From an uncultured Verrucomicrobiota bacterium (GTDB lineage: Bacteria > Verrucomicrobiota > Verrucomicrobiae > Opitutales > Opitutaceae): a stretch of 16,272 nucleotides of DNA. The notes under the pieces are model-generated. The model was not told the DNA's origin. It searched no databases and was given only the letters and a program-made list of their open reading frames with translations. Shown here in pieces: positions 7,757 to 15,020 of this stretch. Both the position numbers and the translations under genes were made by a program. Each line of letters begins with the position of its first letter. Within the stretch, counting starts at the first letter, position 1. The stretch lies in contig CAMLQS010000088.1 of the NCBI GenBank assembly GCA_946482165.1, forward strand, positions 1 to 16,272, given 5' to 3'.

Positions 7757-7846
7757 GCCTCCCACGCGCAGGCGCCGTGCCAGAAGCGAAAGGTCGATCC
7801 CCTACGAAAGTCCCGCCCTCCCGCGCTCGCGCCGCCAGCCCTTTTA

Positions 7847-7971
7847 TGGAGTGCGGCGGCACGACGCCGCTTTCGACGACGAGCCTCGGCTCGTCGCCCC
7901 TCCTCGCTCGCGGCAAACGGCGAGCCGCCAAGTCGGCTCGTCAAAGGCGGCGTCGTGCCGCCGCGCTCCAA
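7847..7971. repeat. Palindromic repeat element (REP/MITE-like)
   Basis: An imperfect 125-bp palindrome fills much of the gap between the PDZ-protein stop (7976) and the kinase start. The arms are 7848-7870 and 7947-7969, matching at 22 of 23 positions when one is reverse-complemented. Complementarity continues inward with small indels (CGACGAGCC against TGACGAGCC). Two further hairpins are nested inside: 7877-7885 with 7888-7896, and 7921-7927 with 7934-7940. Chance ORFs on the two strands read MECGGTTPL and MERGGTTPP, reflecting the symmetry. I recall ORFs starting MECGGTTPL as recurrent spurious calls in Verrucomicrobiota genomes, which would mean a dispersed family. It encodes no transposase, and no second copy was seen in the window. 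It may also act as a transcript-end hairpin. Confidence 0.75.
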
Positions 7972-7975
7972 AATA

Positions 7976-10174
7976 TCAGGAACCGGCGGGAGCCGCGGCG
8001 GGATTGAGCGTGACCAGACGGCTCTGACTCATGCGCCGAACGCCGATACGAACCGGCTCCGCGCCGGCCTTGGCCAGAGCGGCTTCAAACTCGGCGACGG
8101 TCGCGACCGGGCCGTCGTTCACGGTGACGATGATCTCGTAGGGCTTGAGTCCGGCGACCGCGGCGGGGCCGCCGGCGTTCACGCGGGCGATGATCAAGCC
8201 GGGCTGGCCTTCCGGAATCTGGAAAAAGCGGCGCGTCTCAAAAGTCAGCTCGCGCAGGCGCAACCCGTGTTTGCCGGCGTCGGCTTCCCGGGCGGAACCA
8301 TAATGCTCGGGACCGCGCTCGACCACGAGGGAAATGGTGGAGACCGCGCCGGCCCGGGCGTAGTCGAGAGAATAGGCGGTGCCGACGCCGAGGTCTTTCA
8401 GCACCTTGTCGAGGTGGGTTTCGGCGGGCATCCAAGGGCGCGGGATGCGGTCGAAATAAGCGTCGGGGATCTGGTCGTAGCGATCCCAGGGGAAGGCTTG
8501 TTGCGAAAAGGCGAAGGCTTCGGCCCGAACTTGGACGGGGCGCGGCGCGCCGGCGGGGAGGATGCGCAACAGGATGTCGCCAACGGCCAGGCTCGCGCGT
8601 TCCGCCGGGGAACCGGCATAGACGTGGGTGACGAGCGCGCCATAGCTGCCATTCTCCGTCTGCGCCGAGACGCCGTGCGCCGCGGCAAGATCCTCGTCGA
8701 GCGGCTGCATCTCCGCGCCGAGCCAGGCGAGACGGCGTTCGTCCTCGGCGGACCGGGGAACATTGCGCGTGTCGGCCCAGGCCTCCGGCTCGCCCGCGTA
8801 GGCGAGAAGCCGCGCAGCCTGCACCGGGAACGGATCGGGCTTCGACGACCAACGCTCGGTGCTCGGGGTGGCCCGCTGGGCCAGCGGCGCGCCGACCAGC
8901 CGACCCTGTTCGTCAAAGAGGAAGAGATTCTCCGAGTCGCCGCCGAAATCGGGCAGCTCCCAGCCGCGGAACCCCGTGCCGACGGAGGCGCAGCGCCGGT
9001 GGTTAAACCAAGCCCGACGCTCCTCGCCCACCACGCTCACCTCGGCGGCGAACAGGAGGCGATCCCTTTGCGTGCTCCACGCGGTGTCGGCCAGGCGGAC
9101 GGACTCGGTGAAGGGCTTCTCCGGCTCGACGACAAACGCGGCGAAGTCGGTGACGCTCGCCACAAAGGTCGCCGCGCGCGTGGTGCCGTCGGCCAGCGCC
9201 AGGCTCACGCTTTCGAGTCGGGCGGTGACGGCGGGCGCGAGCCCGCGCAAAACGACCGCTCGCGACGGCGAAACGACGAGCGCAAGCGCGTGGATCGAGG
9301 TCGCCTTCGCGTCCTCGTCTCCGCCGTAGTTCTCCTCCTCGCCGGGCTGGACCGGCACCGGCCGCAGGCGAAGGGTCGCAAGAAGAAGGGTGGAATCGGC
9401 GATGCGTTTGGTCGCGTCGAGGTGCCGTCCATGGGCGGCTTCGTCGATCCAGGACCACTCGCCCCAGGCGCGCTTCCACGAGTCGCCCTGCGGCAGCAGC
9501 TCGCTGAAAATCGGCGCGACGGGCGTCCCGTCGGCGGCAAGCGCGACGGAGCCGAAGGGCGCCGGGCGGAAGCGGGAACCGTCGGCCCGGATCAGCCAGG
9601 AGCCGCCGAGCGGCTGGATCAGCGAGCTCCAGCCGTCCTTCTCCCGGCTGTAGGTAAGCACCGAATACGGCGCGGGCGCGGCGGGCGAGAACGCCAGCGG
9701 ACGGCCGGCGGAAAGCGGACGCTCGAGCGCGAAAAGCACGGCCCTGCGATCAGCCGCCCAGGCGGCGGGGCGCGCGACGACGCTCTCGTCGCCGAGCCGG
9801 ACGCGCCATTCGCGCACGAAACGGGGATGGATCATCGGATCCGAGGAAAGCACGCGGTCCGGCGCGACCAGATAGCCGGAGACCGTCGCGGGACGCTCCT
9901 CCCGGAGCACGTCGTCGAGCTCGCTGCCATGATACCCGCCGCACTTGGGGCAGCGGTTGGACCACCCCGAGGCGTTCGGCTCCTCCCCCTCCGAGGCTTG
10001 GACAAAGGCCTCGACTTGCACGAGGGCCGCCTGGACGTCGGGTGAAACCTCGCCCTCGGCGGGACCGGCGGCGCGGGCCGGGGCGACAAAGGCCGGCGCG
10101 AAGACGAGCAGAAGCGCGGCCGCGAGCGGACGCAGTCTAAGGGAGAGGAAGGCCCCGGGGGAGATCAGCGACAT
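7976..10174 (-). CDS. Exported PDZ protein with two degenerate trypsin-like (HtrA-like) domains
   Basis: The 732-residue protein begins with a signal peptide (hydrophobic 17-33, likely cleavage PARA/AG near 35), so it should work in the periplasm or cell envelope. A CPKCGG turn (75-80) precedes a first protease-like region (about 95-240), then a second (about 292-435), then PDZ-like domains at about 484-620 and 636-720. Each protease-like half keeps fold landmarks but not the triad. In the first, VLSSDPMIHP stands where TNxHVV is expected, RRAVLFAL where DxALL is expected, and FGSVALAADG where GNSGGPLVD is expected. In the second, DSENLFLFDEQGRLVG replaces GNSGGPLVDxxGRLVG. It is therefore probably a pseudoprotease or PDZ scaffold. 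It lies 90 bp downstream of an intact HtrA-like protease on the same strand, suggesting shared expression and function. No Shine-Dalgarno sequence is seen. The domain assignment rests on pattern matching by eye. Confidence 0.75.
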   Translation of the reverse strand: MSLISPGAFLSLRLRPLAAALLLVFAPAFVAPARAAGPAEGEVSPDVQAALVQVEAFVQASEGEEPNASGWSNRCPKCGGYHGSELDDVLREERPATVSGYLVAPDRVLSSDPMIHPRFVREWRVRLGDESVVARPAAWAADRRAVLFALERPLSAGRPLAFSPAAPAPYSVLTYSREKDGWSSLIQPLGGSWLIRADGSRFRPAPFGSVALAADGTPVAPIFSELLPQGDSWKRAWGEWSWIDEAAHGRHLDATKRIADSTLLLATLRLRPVPVQPGEEENYGGDEDAKATSIHALALVVSPSRAVVLRGLAPAVTARLESVSLALADGTTRAATFVASVTDFAAFVVEPEKPFTESVRLADTAWSTQRDRLLFAAEVSVVGEERRAWFNHRRCASVGTGFRGWELPDFGGDSENLFLFDEQGRLVGAPLAQRATPSTERWSSKPDPFPVQAARLLAYAGEPEAWADTRNVPRSAEDERRLAWLGAEMQPLDEDLAAAHGVSAQTENGSYGALVTHVYAGSPAERASLAVGDILLRILPAGAPRPVQVRAEAFAFSQQAFPWDRYDQIPDAYFDRIPRPWMPAETHLDKVLKDLGVGTAYSLDYARAGAVSTISLVVERGPEHYGSAREADAGKHGLRLRELTFETRRFFQIPEGQPGLIIARVNAGGPAAVAGLKPYEIIVTVNDGPVATVAEFEAALAKAGAEPVRIGVRRMSQSRLVTLNPAAAPAGS

Positions 10175-10264
10175 GGCGATAAGTTTGGGAAAAGAGGTTA
10201 ACGAAGATTAGAGCGGGCTCGGCAGGAAAGCGCACGCGGCGTCGGCCGACATCATGATGCCGGC

Positions 10265-11674
10265 TCAGTCGCCCGAGTAGTCGCGGGTGACGTCGAGCGC
10301 GATTTGCACGGAGCGTCCGCCTCGCAACACGGAAAGGACGAGACGGCGGGGCCCGCCGTTGGCCAGACCGGCCAGGGAGCGCGCGTGAATACCGCGGACA
10401 TCGTCGAGCGAGCGGACGTCGACGCCGTTTATCTTCAGCAGGATGTCGCGCGGAACGAGTCCGCTGCCCGAGGCGTTGCCCGGGCTGCGCACGCCGAAAA
10501 CGTAGACGCCTTCGGAGCGCTGAAAGTGGAGGTCGGGCACTTCGAACTGGTTGATCGCCTTGACGGAAAAATCCCAGCGCGGGCAGGCAAGTTCTTCGCC
10601 GAGCACGCGGCCTTTGACGCGCGGAGAAAGCGAGAGCTCCAGAGCTTGCCCGTCTCGCTGAACGGTGAGCCGGGCCGGGCGGTCGACCGGCAGAAGCGCG
10701 AGCCGACGCCGCACGTCGGGCAGGTTCTCCTCCATCAGCGCGACCACGGGCGCGCCGTCGATGGCGAGCAGACGGTCGCGGGCGAGGAAACCCGCCTCGC
10801 TGGCCGGGCTGTTCTCGTCGGTGCCGACGACGATGACGCCCTGGTCGCCCTCGAAGGTGATGTTGCGCTGGAAATCGCGCAGCGGCTGCAACTGGAGGCC
10901 GGTCCACGCCCAGCCGGCGTCGTCGCCGTCGCGCAGACGCGGGAGCACGATGGACACGACCTCGGCGGGGATGGCGAAGCCCATGTCGCCGCCCTGGGTC
11001 GCGCCGCGGGCGTTGATGCCGATCAGGCGCCCCTCGGTGTCGACGAGCGGCCCGCCGGAGTTGCCCGGGCTGATCGAGGCGTCGGTCTGTATCCAGGAAC
11101 TGTATTCGCTGCCCTCCGGAAGGTAGCGCCGGGCGCATGCGACAATGCCGAAGGAAACGGAGCGGTTGAGGCCCCAGGGCGCGCCGAGAGCCATGACAAA
11201 ATCACCCTCCTGCAAGCGCGTGGAATCGCCGAGCTTGGCGAAGGGCACGGTCTCGCCGGCCGGAAGCCGCAGGCGAACGAGCGCCAGATCGGTGTCCTTG
11301 TCCTGCCCGACGATGTCGGCGGCGAAAGCGCGTCCGTCGTTGAGGAGGCAACGCACCTCGAGGGCGCGATTGACGACATGCCAGTTGGTGACGAGTTCGC
11401 CGTCGGCGGAAACGAGGACCCCGCTCCCGGAGGCGTTCACCCGAAGGCGCTGGCCGAGCTCGTTGTTCTCCACGACGCAGCGCAGGTAGACGACGGACGG
11501 GAAAACGGTTTCCTTGGCGCGGTTGACCACCTGGCGAAAGTCGGAGGGAAGCAGCTCCGGCCGCGTTCCGGCGCGGAGAGCCGGGGAAAGCGCGAGCAGG
11601 CCGACGACGCATATAAATGCGGATCGCAGAACGGACGTGCGAGACGGCGCGGCATGTCGCGAAGAAAGTGACAT
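10265..11674 (-). CDS. HtrA/Deg-type periplasmic serine protease with two PDZ domains
   Basis: A 469-residue exported protease-chaperone of the trypsin-like S1C family, expected to degrade or handle misfolded envelope proteins. The signal peptide spans about residues 1-35 (hydrophobic 18-31, ending ALRA). The protease domain keeps the whole triad: TNWHVV (H99), DTDLAL (D129) and GNSGGPL (S206). PDZ1 is about 258-350 and PDZ2 about 366-465, where LVPRDILLKINGVDV is a typical PDZ strand. Length and order match DegP/DegQ-type proteins. The ATG at 11674 is chosen because it starts right at the signal peptide; the reading frame stays open far upstream through the terminator of the preceding gene, which cannot be coding. 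The closest Shine-Dalgarno-like sequence (GGCGGA) is too far away. The degenerate PDZ gene follows 90 bp downstream. Confidence 0.93.
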   Translation of the reverse strand: MSLSSRHAAPSRTSVLRSAFICVVGLLALSPALRAGTRPELLPSDFRQVVNRAKETVFPSVVYLRCVVENNELGQRLRVNASGSGVLVSADGELVTNWHVVNRALEVRCLLNDGRAFAADIVGQDKDTDLALVRLRLPAGETVPFAKLGDSTRLQEGDFVMALGAPWGLNRSVSFGIVACARRYLPEGSEYSSWIQTDASISPGNSGGPLVDTEGRLIGINARGATQGGDMGFAIPAEVVSIVLPRLRDGDDAGWAWTGLQLQPLRDFQRNITFEGDQGVIVVGTDENSPASEAGFLARDRLLAIDGAPVVALMEENLPDVRRRLALLPVDRPARLTVQRDGQALELSLSPRVKGRVLGEELACPRWDFSVKAINQFEVPDLHFQRSEGVYVFGVRSPGNASGSGLVPRDILLKINGVDVRSLDDVRGIHARSLAGLANGGPRRLVLSVLRGGRSVQIALDVTRDYSGD

Positions 11675-11730
11675 GCGCGGTAAAGTTCCGCCCAAGCCCA
11701 TCAGGCACAAGCCCGTAGCACGGCGCGCGC

Positions 11731-11758
11731 GAAACATTCCAAAAAGGGCGGGAGTCAA
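11731..11758 (-). promoter_or_regulatory. Possible promoter of the HtrA-like gene
   Basis: On the - strand a good -35 match, TTGACT (11758-11753), lies between the terminator of the preceding gene and the protease start. The best -10 candidate at a 16-bp distance, TGTTTC (11736-11731), is poor. The placement is right, about 57 bp upstream of the start, but the -10 mismatch keeps this tentative. Confidence 0.25.
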
Positions 11759-11776
11759 GGCGCGCCTCGGATCGTC

Positions 11777-11807
11777 CAAACAAAAAGGGCGCCGGATCGG
11801 CGCCCTT
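11777..11807 (-). terminator. Rho-independent terminator of the deoxyhypusine-synthase-like gene
   Basis: On the - strand, AAGGGCGCC (11807-11799) pairs with GGCGCCCTT (11793-11785) around a 5-base loop, and the outer loop bases can also pair. The hairpin is followed by TTTTTGTTT. It lies 65 bp past the stop at 11872 and separates that gene from the protease gene. Confidence 0.88.
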
Positions 11808-11871
11808 GAAAACCGTCCGCGAAGCGAATCTCCGCGAAAGGAAACGAGATGTAGTTGGGAAATCGTTACGA

Positions 11872-12933
11872 TTACTGGCCCAGCACCCAGGCGAAGATGA
11901 GCGGGGCGACGATGGTGGCGTCGCTCTCGACGATGAACTTGGGCGTCTTCTGGCCGAGCTTGCCCCAGGTGATTTTCTCGTTCGGCACGGCGCCGGAGTA
12001 GCTGCCGTAACTCGTGGTGGAGTCGCTGATCTGGGAGAAGTAGCCCCAGAGCGGCACTTCGGGGCGGTCGAGATCCTGGTGCAGCATGGGAACGACGCAG
12101 ATCGGGAAGTCGCCCGCGATGCCGCCGCCGATTTGGAAGAAGCCGATGGAGCCTTCGCCGTTTTTGAGCAGCTTGGCGCTCTTGGTATACCAGTCGGCGA
12201 GCCAGGTCATGTATTCGATGCCGGTGCGGACGGTGTGGACGTTCTTGATTTCGCCGGTGATGACGCGGCCGGCATACATGTTGCCGAGGGTGGAGTCTTC
12301 CCAGCCCGGGACGATGATGGGGAGGTTTTTCTCGCAGGCGGCGAGCATCCACGAGTTCTTGGGGTCGATCATGTAGCTCTTCTTGAGCTTACCCGTGCGG
12401 AGGACCTTATACATGAACTCGTGCGGGAAGAAGGGCGTGCCGGCCTTGTCGGCGGCGATCCACTCCTCGGCGACGGCGGCCTCGATGCGGCGCATGGCCT
12501 CGCCCTCGGGGATGCAGGTGTCGGTCACGCGGTTCATGTGGCGGTCGAGGAGGGCCTGCTCGTCGGACGCGGTGAGATCGCGGTAGTGCGGCACGCGCTC
12601 GTAGTAGTCGTGGGCGACGAGGTTGAAGATGTCCTCCTCGAGGTTGGCGCCGGTGCAGACGATGGCGTGGATCTTGTCCTGGCGGATCATCTCGGCGAGG
12701 GAGATGCCGAGCTCGGCGGTGGACATGGCGCCGGCGATGGTGACGAGCATCTTGCCGCCGGCCTTGAGGTGGTTCTCGTAGCCCTTGGCGGAGTCGATGA
12801 GGGCGGCGGCGTTGAAGTGCCGGTAGTTGTGGGCGAGGAACTGCGAGATCGGGCCCTTTTTGGCGGCGATCTTGGCGTTGATGATCTCGGTGAGGAGGGT
12901 CTGGCGCTTGGCGGCTTTTACTTTGTGGGCCAT
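11872..12933 (-). CDS. Deoxyhypusine synthase-like protein
   Basis: This 353-residue protein belongs to the NAD-dependent deoxyhypusine/homospermidine synthase fold. Family landmarks are TIAGAMSTAELG (65-76), CTGANLEEDIFNL (93-105), PGWEDSTLGNM (209-219), QIGGGIAGDFP (267-277) and the C-terminal PNEKITWGKLG. K325 in TWGK aligns with the human catalytic K329 of SWGK, which forms the aminobutyl imine, so chemistry on a spermidine-like amine looks possible. The human KHH segment after GGGV, containing the substrate-site H288, is replaced here by GDF. Bacteria lack eIF5A, so protein hypusination is unlikely; a polyamine or guanidino substrate is more plausible but cannot be read from the sequence. 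The start at 12933 is chosen because the upstream extension crosses a terminator and is basic and Pro-rich. No Shine-Dalgarno sequence is seen. The gene lies 134 bp after a small exported-peptide gene. Confidence 0.9.
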   Translation of the reverse strand: MAHKVKAAKRQTLLTEIINAKIAAKKGPISQFLAHNYRHFNAAALIDSAKGYENHLKAGGKMLVTIAGAMSTAELGISLAEMIRQDKIHAIVCTGANLEEDIFNLVAHDYYERVPHYRDLTASDEQALLDRHMNRVTDTCIPEGEAMRRIEAAVAEEWIAADKAGTPFFPHEFMYKVLRTGKLKKSYMIDPKNSWMLAACEKNLPIIVPGWEDSTLGNMYAGRVITGEIKNVHTVRTGIEYMTWLADWYTKSAKLLKNGEGSIGFFQIGGGIAGDFPICVVPMLHQDLDRPEVPLWGYFSQISDSTTSYGSYSGAVPNEKITWGKLGQKTPKFIVESDATIVAPLIFAWVLGQ

Positions 12934-12982
12934 GATTGGGAAATAGTTGGGGCGAGTGAGGGGCGGGGCGCCGGGCGCGGGC

Positions 12983-13013
12983 AACAAAAAAGCCGACGCG
13001 AAACCGCGTCGGC
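12983..13013 (-). terminator. Rho-independent terminator of the small exported-peptide gene
   Basis: On the - strand, GCCGACGCG (13013-13005) and CGCGTCGGC (13000-12992) form a perfect 9-bp stem with a 4-base loop (GTTT), followed by TTTTTTGTTG. It lies 54 bp past the stop of the 45-residue peptide gene and about 50 bp before the next start at 12933. It therefore supports the peptide gene being a separate transcription unit, or acts as an attenuator ahead of the deoxyhypusine-synthase-like gene. Confidence 0.88.
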
Positions 13014-13066
13014 ATGAGAGGGGCCGCGACCGGACGAAGCCGGCCGCAAGGCGACGGAAGAAGGGT

Positions 13067-13204
13067 TCAGGCCTTCTTTTGGTCGTCGGTCTTTTGCTCC
13101 GTGGGCTGCTTGTCGGCGGACTTTTCGCCAGAGCAGGTGCCATTGCAGGCATAGGAGGCGGAAGCGAGGGAGACGGCGACGAGGGCGAGGACGAGTTTCT
13201 TCAT
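13067..13204 (-). CDS. Small exported Cys/Lys-rich peptide
   Basis: This 45-codon gene starts with MKKLVLALVAVSLASASYA, a clear signal peptide, followed by CNGTCSGEK and a hydrophilic Lys/Gln/Asp-rich tail ending QKKA. After cleavage at about residue 19 the mature peptide would be only some 26 residues, with two cysteines four apart (C20, C24). These could form a disulfide, bind metal, or anchor a lipid on C20. The lipobox is poor (SYAC), so a lipoprotein is possible but not favoured. Real coding is supported by the textbook signal peptide and by a strong terminator 54 bp downstream. The leader before the ATG is A-rich (CAAAACAACAAAAACTCACG) with no Shine-Dalgarno sequence. The function is unknown. 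It lies upstream of the deoxyhypusine-synthase-like gene on the same strand. Confidence 0.72.
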   Translation of the reverse strand: MKKLVLALVAVSLASASYACNGTCSGEKSADKQPTEQKTDDQKKA

Positions 13205-13749
13205 GGGTCGTGAGTTTTTGTTGTTTTGGGAGACGCTGCCTGGAGAAGAAAAGCTCCTCGAAGGCGAGCGATAGCTTATGACGTTATCGCAGGGCGCAAG
13301 GTTTCGAGAGTGGAAAATGAGGGGGGATTTTCGAGGGGGGTGCGATCACGCCGCCCCGTGCAGACGTAACCAGCAACTATGGGCGCCCCCCCCCCTTCGG
13401 CTCGATTCCCGGGCCTCGGGCCGTGAACCCTGAGCAGGTGAGACACGCCGGAGAAAACTTCAACGCCGCCCACCTTAACGCCGCACAGGCTTCTTCGGGG
13501 TAGATCAACCAACAACGCCCCGACCCTTTCGGATTCCACCCCGGCCGGAGTCCGCCCCCTTTCCAGTCAGAAGCATCCAGACGTTGGTTGACGGGCATTG
13601 ACGCTGTCGCGAATCAGGCCGGTCTAAGGCGCGGAGGCGCGAAGCACAGTGGCCGACATCGAAAAGTATCGGACGGCCCTACACCGCAGGATGCGTCGTA
13701 AGAGCTACACGTCGGGAGCCCGGTCTTGCGACCTTGCGACCGGATCGAG
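13205..13749. other. Gene-poor stretch with homopolymer tracts and a possible remnant
   Basis: No convincing gene lies in these 545 bp. The part next to 13204 presumably holds the promoter of the small peptide gene, but no clear -35/-10 pair is seen. Two G6 tracts (13321-13326 and 13335-13340) and a C10 tract (13386-13395) could pair with each other or cause slippage. A + strand frame at 13423-13503 has protein-like composition (reading NPEQVRHAGENFNAAHLNAA and ending SSG-stop) but no start or recognisable family, so it could be the tail of a decayed gene. A tandem CTTGCGAC direct repeat lies near 13725-13740. Confidence 0.5.
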
Positions 13750-14937
13750 CTACTCGGCGGCCGGCGGGACGAAAACGCGGAATTTGCCAACGCCAAGGGT
13801 AATGGCTGCGAGCGCGTCGGTATCGGCGTGACCGGTCGTCTTGAGTTTGAACGAAGCGATTACCCCAACTGGTTCTCCGGCGTCGGTTTTAACCACCAGA
13901 TTATTGGTAATGCCGCCGTAGCCACGGGCTTCGGTCGCGCCAGGAAGGGTGACGACGAGACGGTAGAAGCGGTTTTCGGCAACACTGCCGAAAGCTCCAC
14001 TCGAAGTGGCGGCGACACGAAGGCGTCCGTTGAGCACCTGCGCGAGAGGCTCCAGATACAGAACCTCATTTAAGGGCACGCGTTCACCGGACGTATGCAC
14101 CGCAACGAAGGAAAACGCGCCGGTGGTATCCGATGCGAAGCGCGCATCATAGACGCACTTGAGGCTCCATCCGGTCGCCTCGGGCAGAAGCCCGGCGCTC
14201 ACGAGATGATCGATGAGCTCCTTGTTGCCGAAGCGCGTCTTGAGCGGAGTCGTGCGCCGGTAGGCGCCGGAGGTGACGAAAGCGGACTCCGTGTCCAAAA
14301 CCCCCGAGATAGTAACGACCGCGTCCATCCAACGTCTCGGTGTTTCCGGCTCCGGCTCGGGTTCCGGATCGGGCGTCACAACCAAGTCGGAAGGCTGTAG
14401 GACCAGATTATCGTAGGAGCCGAAACTTTCTGTTTCCAAACTGACCAGCCCACGAAAGGTGTCCGGAAAAGTGAAGGTCTGGTAGTCGACGAGGGAACCG
14501 GTGCCGTCGACCACGCCATCGGTAGTGAAGGTGACGGAAACGGTCGAAGCATCCGCCTTGCGACCGGTGAACGTGAAGGTCTGTGGCGAAGGAAAAACGG
14601 TGCTATATTCGGCGAGATCGATGCGGAGCGCATCGAAGGCCGACCCGCCGATCCGGGTAATCTTGCAAGAGTCCTGAGAGAGTAGCGCCAGATGCGTCGT
14701 GCCGTTGTTAGGACGATTGGAAGTCGCAGGGCCGACACGTCCCATGTGGTAGGGAGCCTGCGTCGCCAACGGGCCGAGAGGCTGGAAATGATATCCCGCC
14801 TCATCGTATTGCGCCATCGCGTAGTGGGTCCCGGAAGGCTGCACGGGCGGTCCCTCGAATCCGATCATGACTTCGCTGGCGCGGCCACAAACGAGGAACA
14901 GCGAAAGACTGGATGCGGCCAAGAGATAGCGAAGCAT
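13750..14937 (-). CDS. Secreted protein with jelly-roll-like N-terminal domain and Pro-Glu linker
   Basis: I do not recognise a named family. The 395-residue protein starts with a signal peptide (hydrophobic 4-17, likely cleavage after GRA near 20). An N-terminal beta-rich domain (about 21-182) begins IGFEG and contains FDALRIDLAEYSTVF, QTFTFTGRKAD and SYDNLVL, resembling the carbohydrate-binding-like jelly-roll region of PEP-CTERM-type exported proteins. A DPEPEPEPETP linker (190-200) leads to a second beta-rich domain of about 190 residues with no visible catalytic motif. The C-terminus lacks a PEP-CTERM sorting signal, membrane helix or LPXTG, so the protein is probably released or periplasmic. 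The ATG at 14937 is chosen over an in-frame ATG at 15006 because it directly precedes the signal peptide. It follows the terminator of gltB, so it is likely transcribed separately. Confidence 0.75.
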   Translation of the reverse strand: MLRYLLAASSLSLFLVCGRASEVMIGFEGPPVQPSGTHYAMAQYDEAGYHFQPLGPLATQAPYHMGRVGPATSNRPNNGTTHLALLSQDSCKITRIGGSAFDALRIDLAEYSTVFPSPQTFTFTGRKADASTVSVTFTTDGVVDGTGSLVDYQTFTFPDTFRGLVSLETESFGSYDNLVLQPSDLVVTPDPEPEPEPETPRRWMDAVVTISGVLDTESAFVTSGAYRRTTPLKTRFGNKELIDHLVSAGLLPEATGWSLKCVYDARFASDTTGAFSFVAVHTSGERVPLNEVLYLEPLAQVLNGRLRVAATSSGAFGSVAENRFYRLVVTLPGATEARGYGGITNNLVVKTDAGEPVGVIASFKLKTTGHADTDALAAITLGVGKFRVFVPPAAE

Positions 14938-15020
14938 TTGGACAATCAGCCCATTGGGGCCGATGCGGGCAAGGCGATCTTCGGGCGCTGGCGATTTCGC
15001 AGGCATAGGCCCAAAACATG

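Noticed and set aside
7741..8007. Small ORFs on both strands in the 7760-7975 gap
   Set aside because: Their similar translations (MECGGTTPL and MERGGTTPP) arise from the symmetry of the palindromic repeat, not from coding.
5858..10045. 1395-codon + strand open reading frame
   Set aside because: It runs antisense through the hybrid kinase, the palindromic repeat and most of the PDZ protein. Its Arg/Gly/Ala-rich translation matches no family, while both - strand genes have clear domains. Long antisense frames are expected at this GC content.
10304..13017. Long + strand frames antisense to the protease and the deoxyhypusine-synthase-like gene
   Set aside because: The - strand carries the catalytic motifs and terminators; the + frames have biased, motif-free translations.
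13067..13204. Lipoprotein assignment for the small exported peptide
   Set aside because: A cysteine follows the signal peptide, but the lipobox SYAC lacks the usual Leu at -3 and small residue at -2.
13381..13430. Possible tRNA T-arm at CGGCTCGATTCCCGG
   Set aside because: No matching acceptor, anticodon or D arm could be placed around it.
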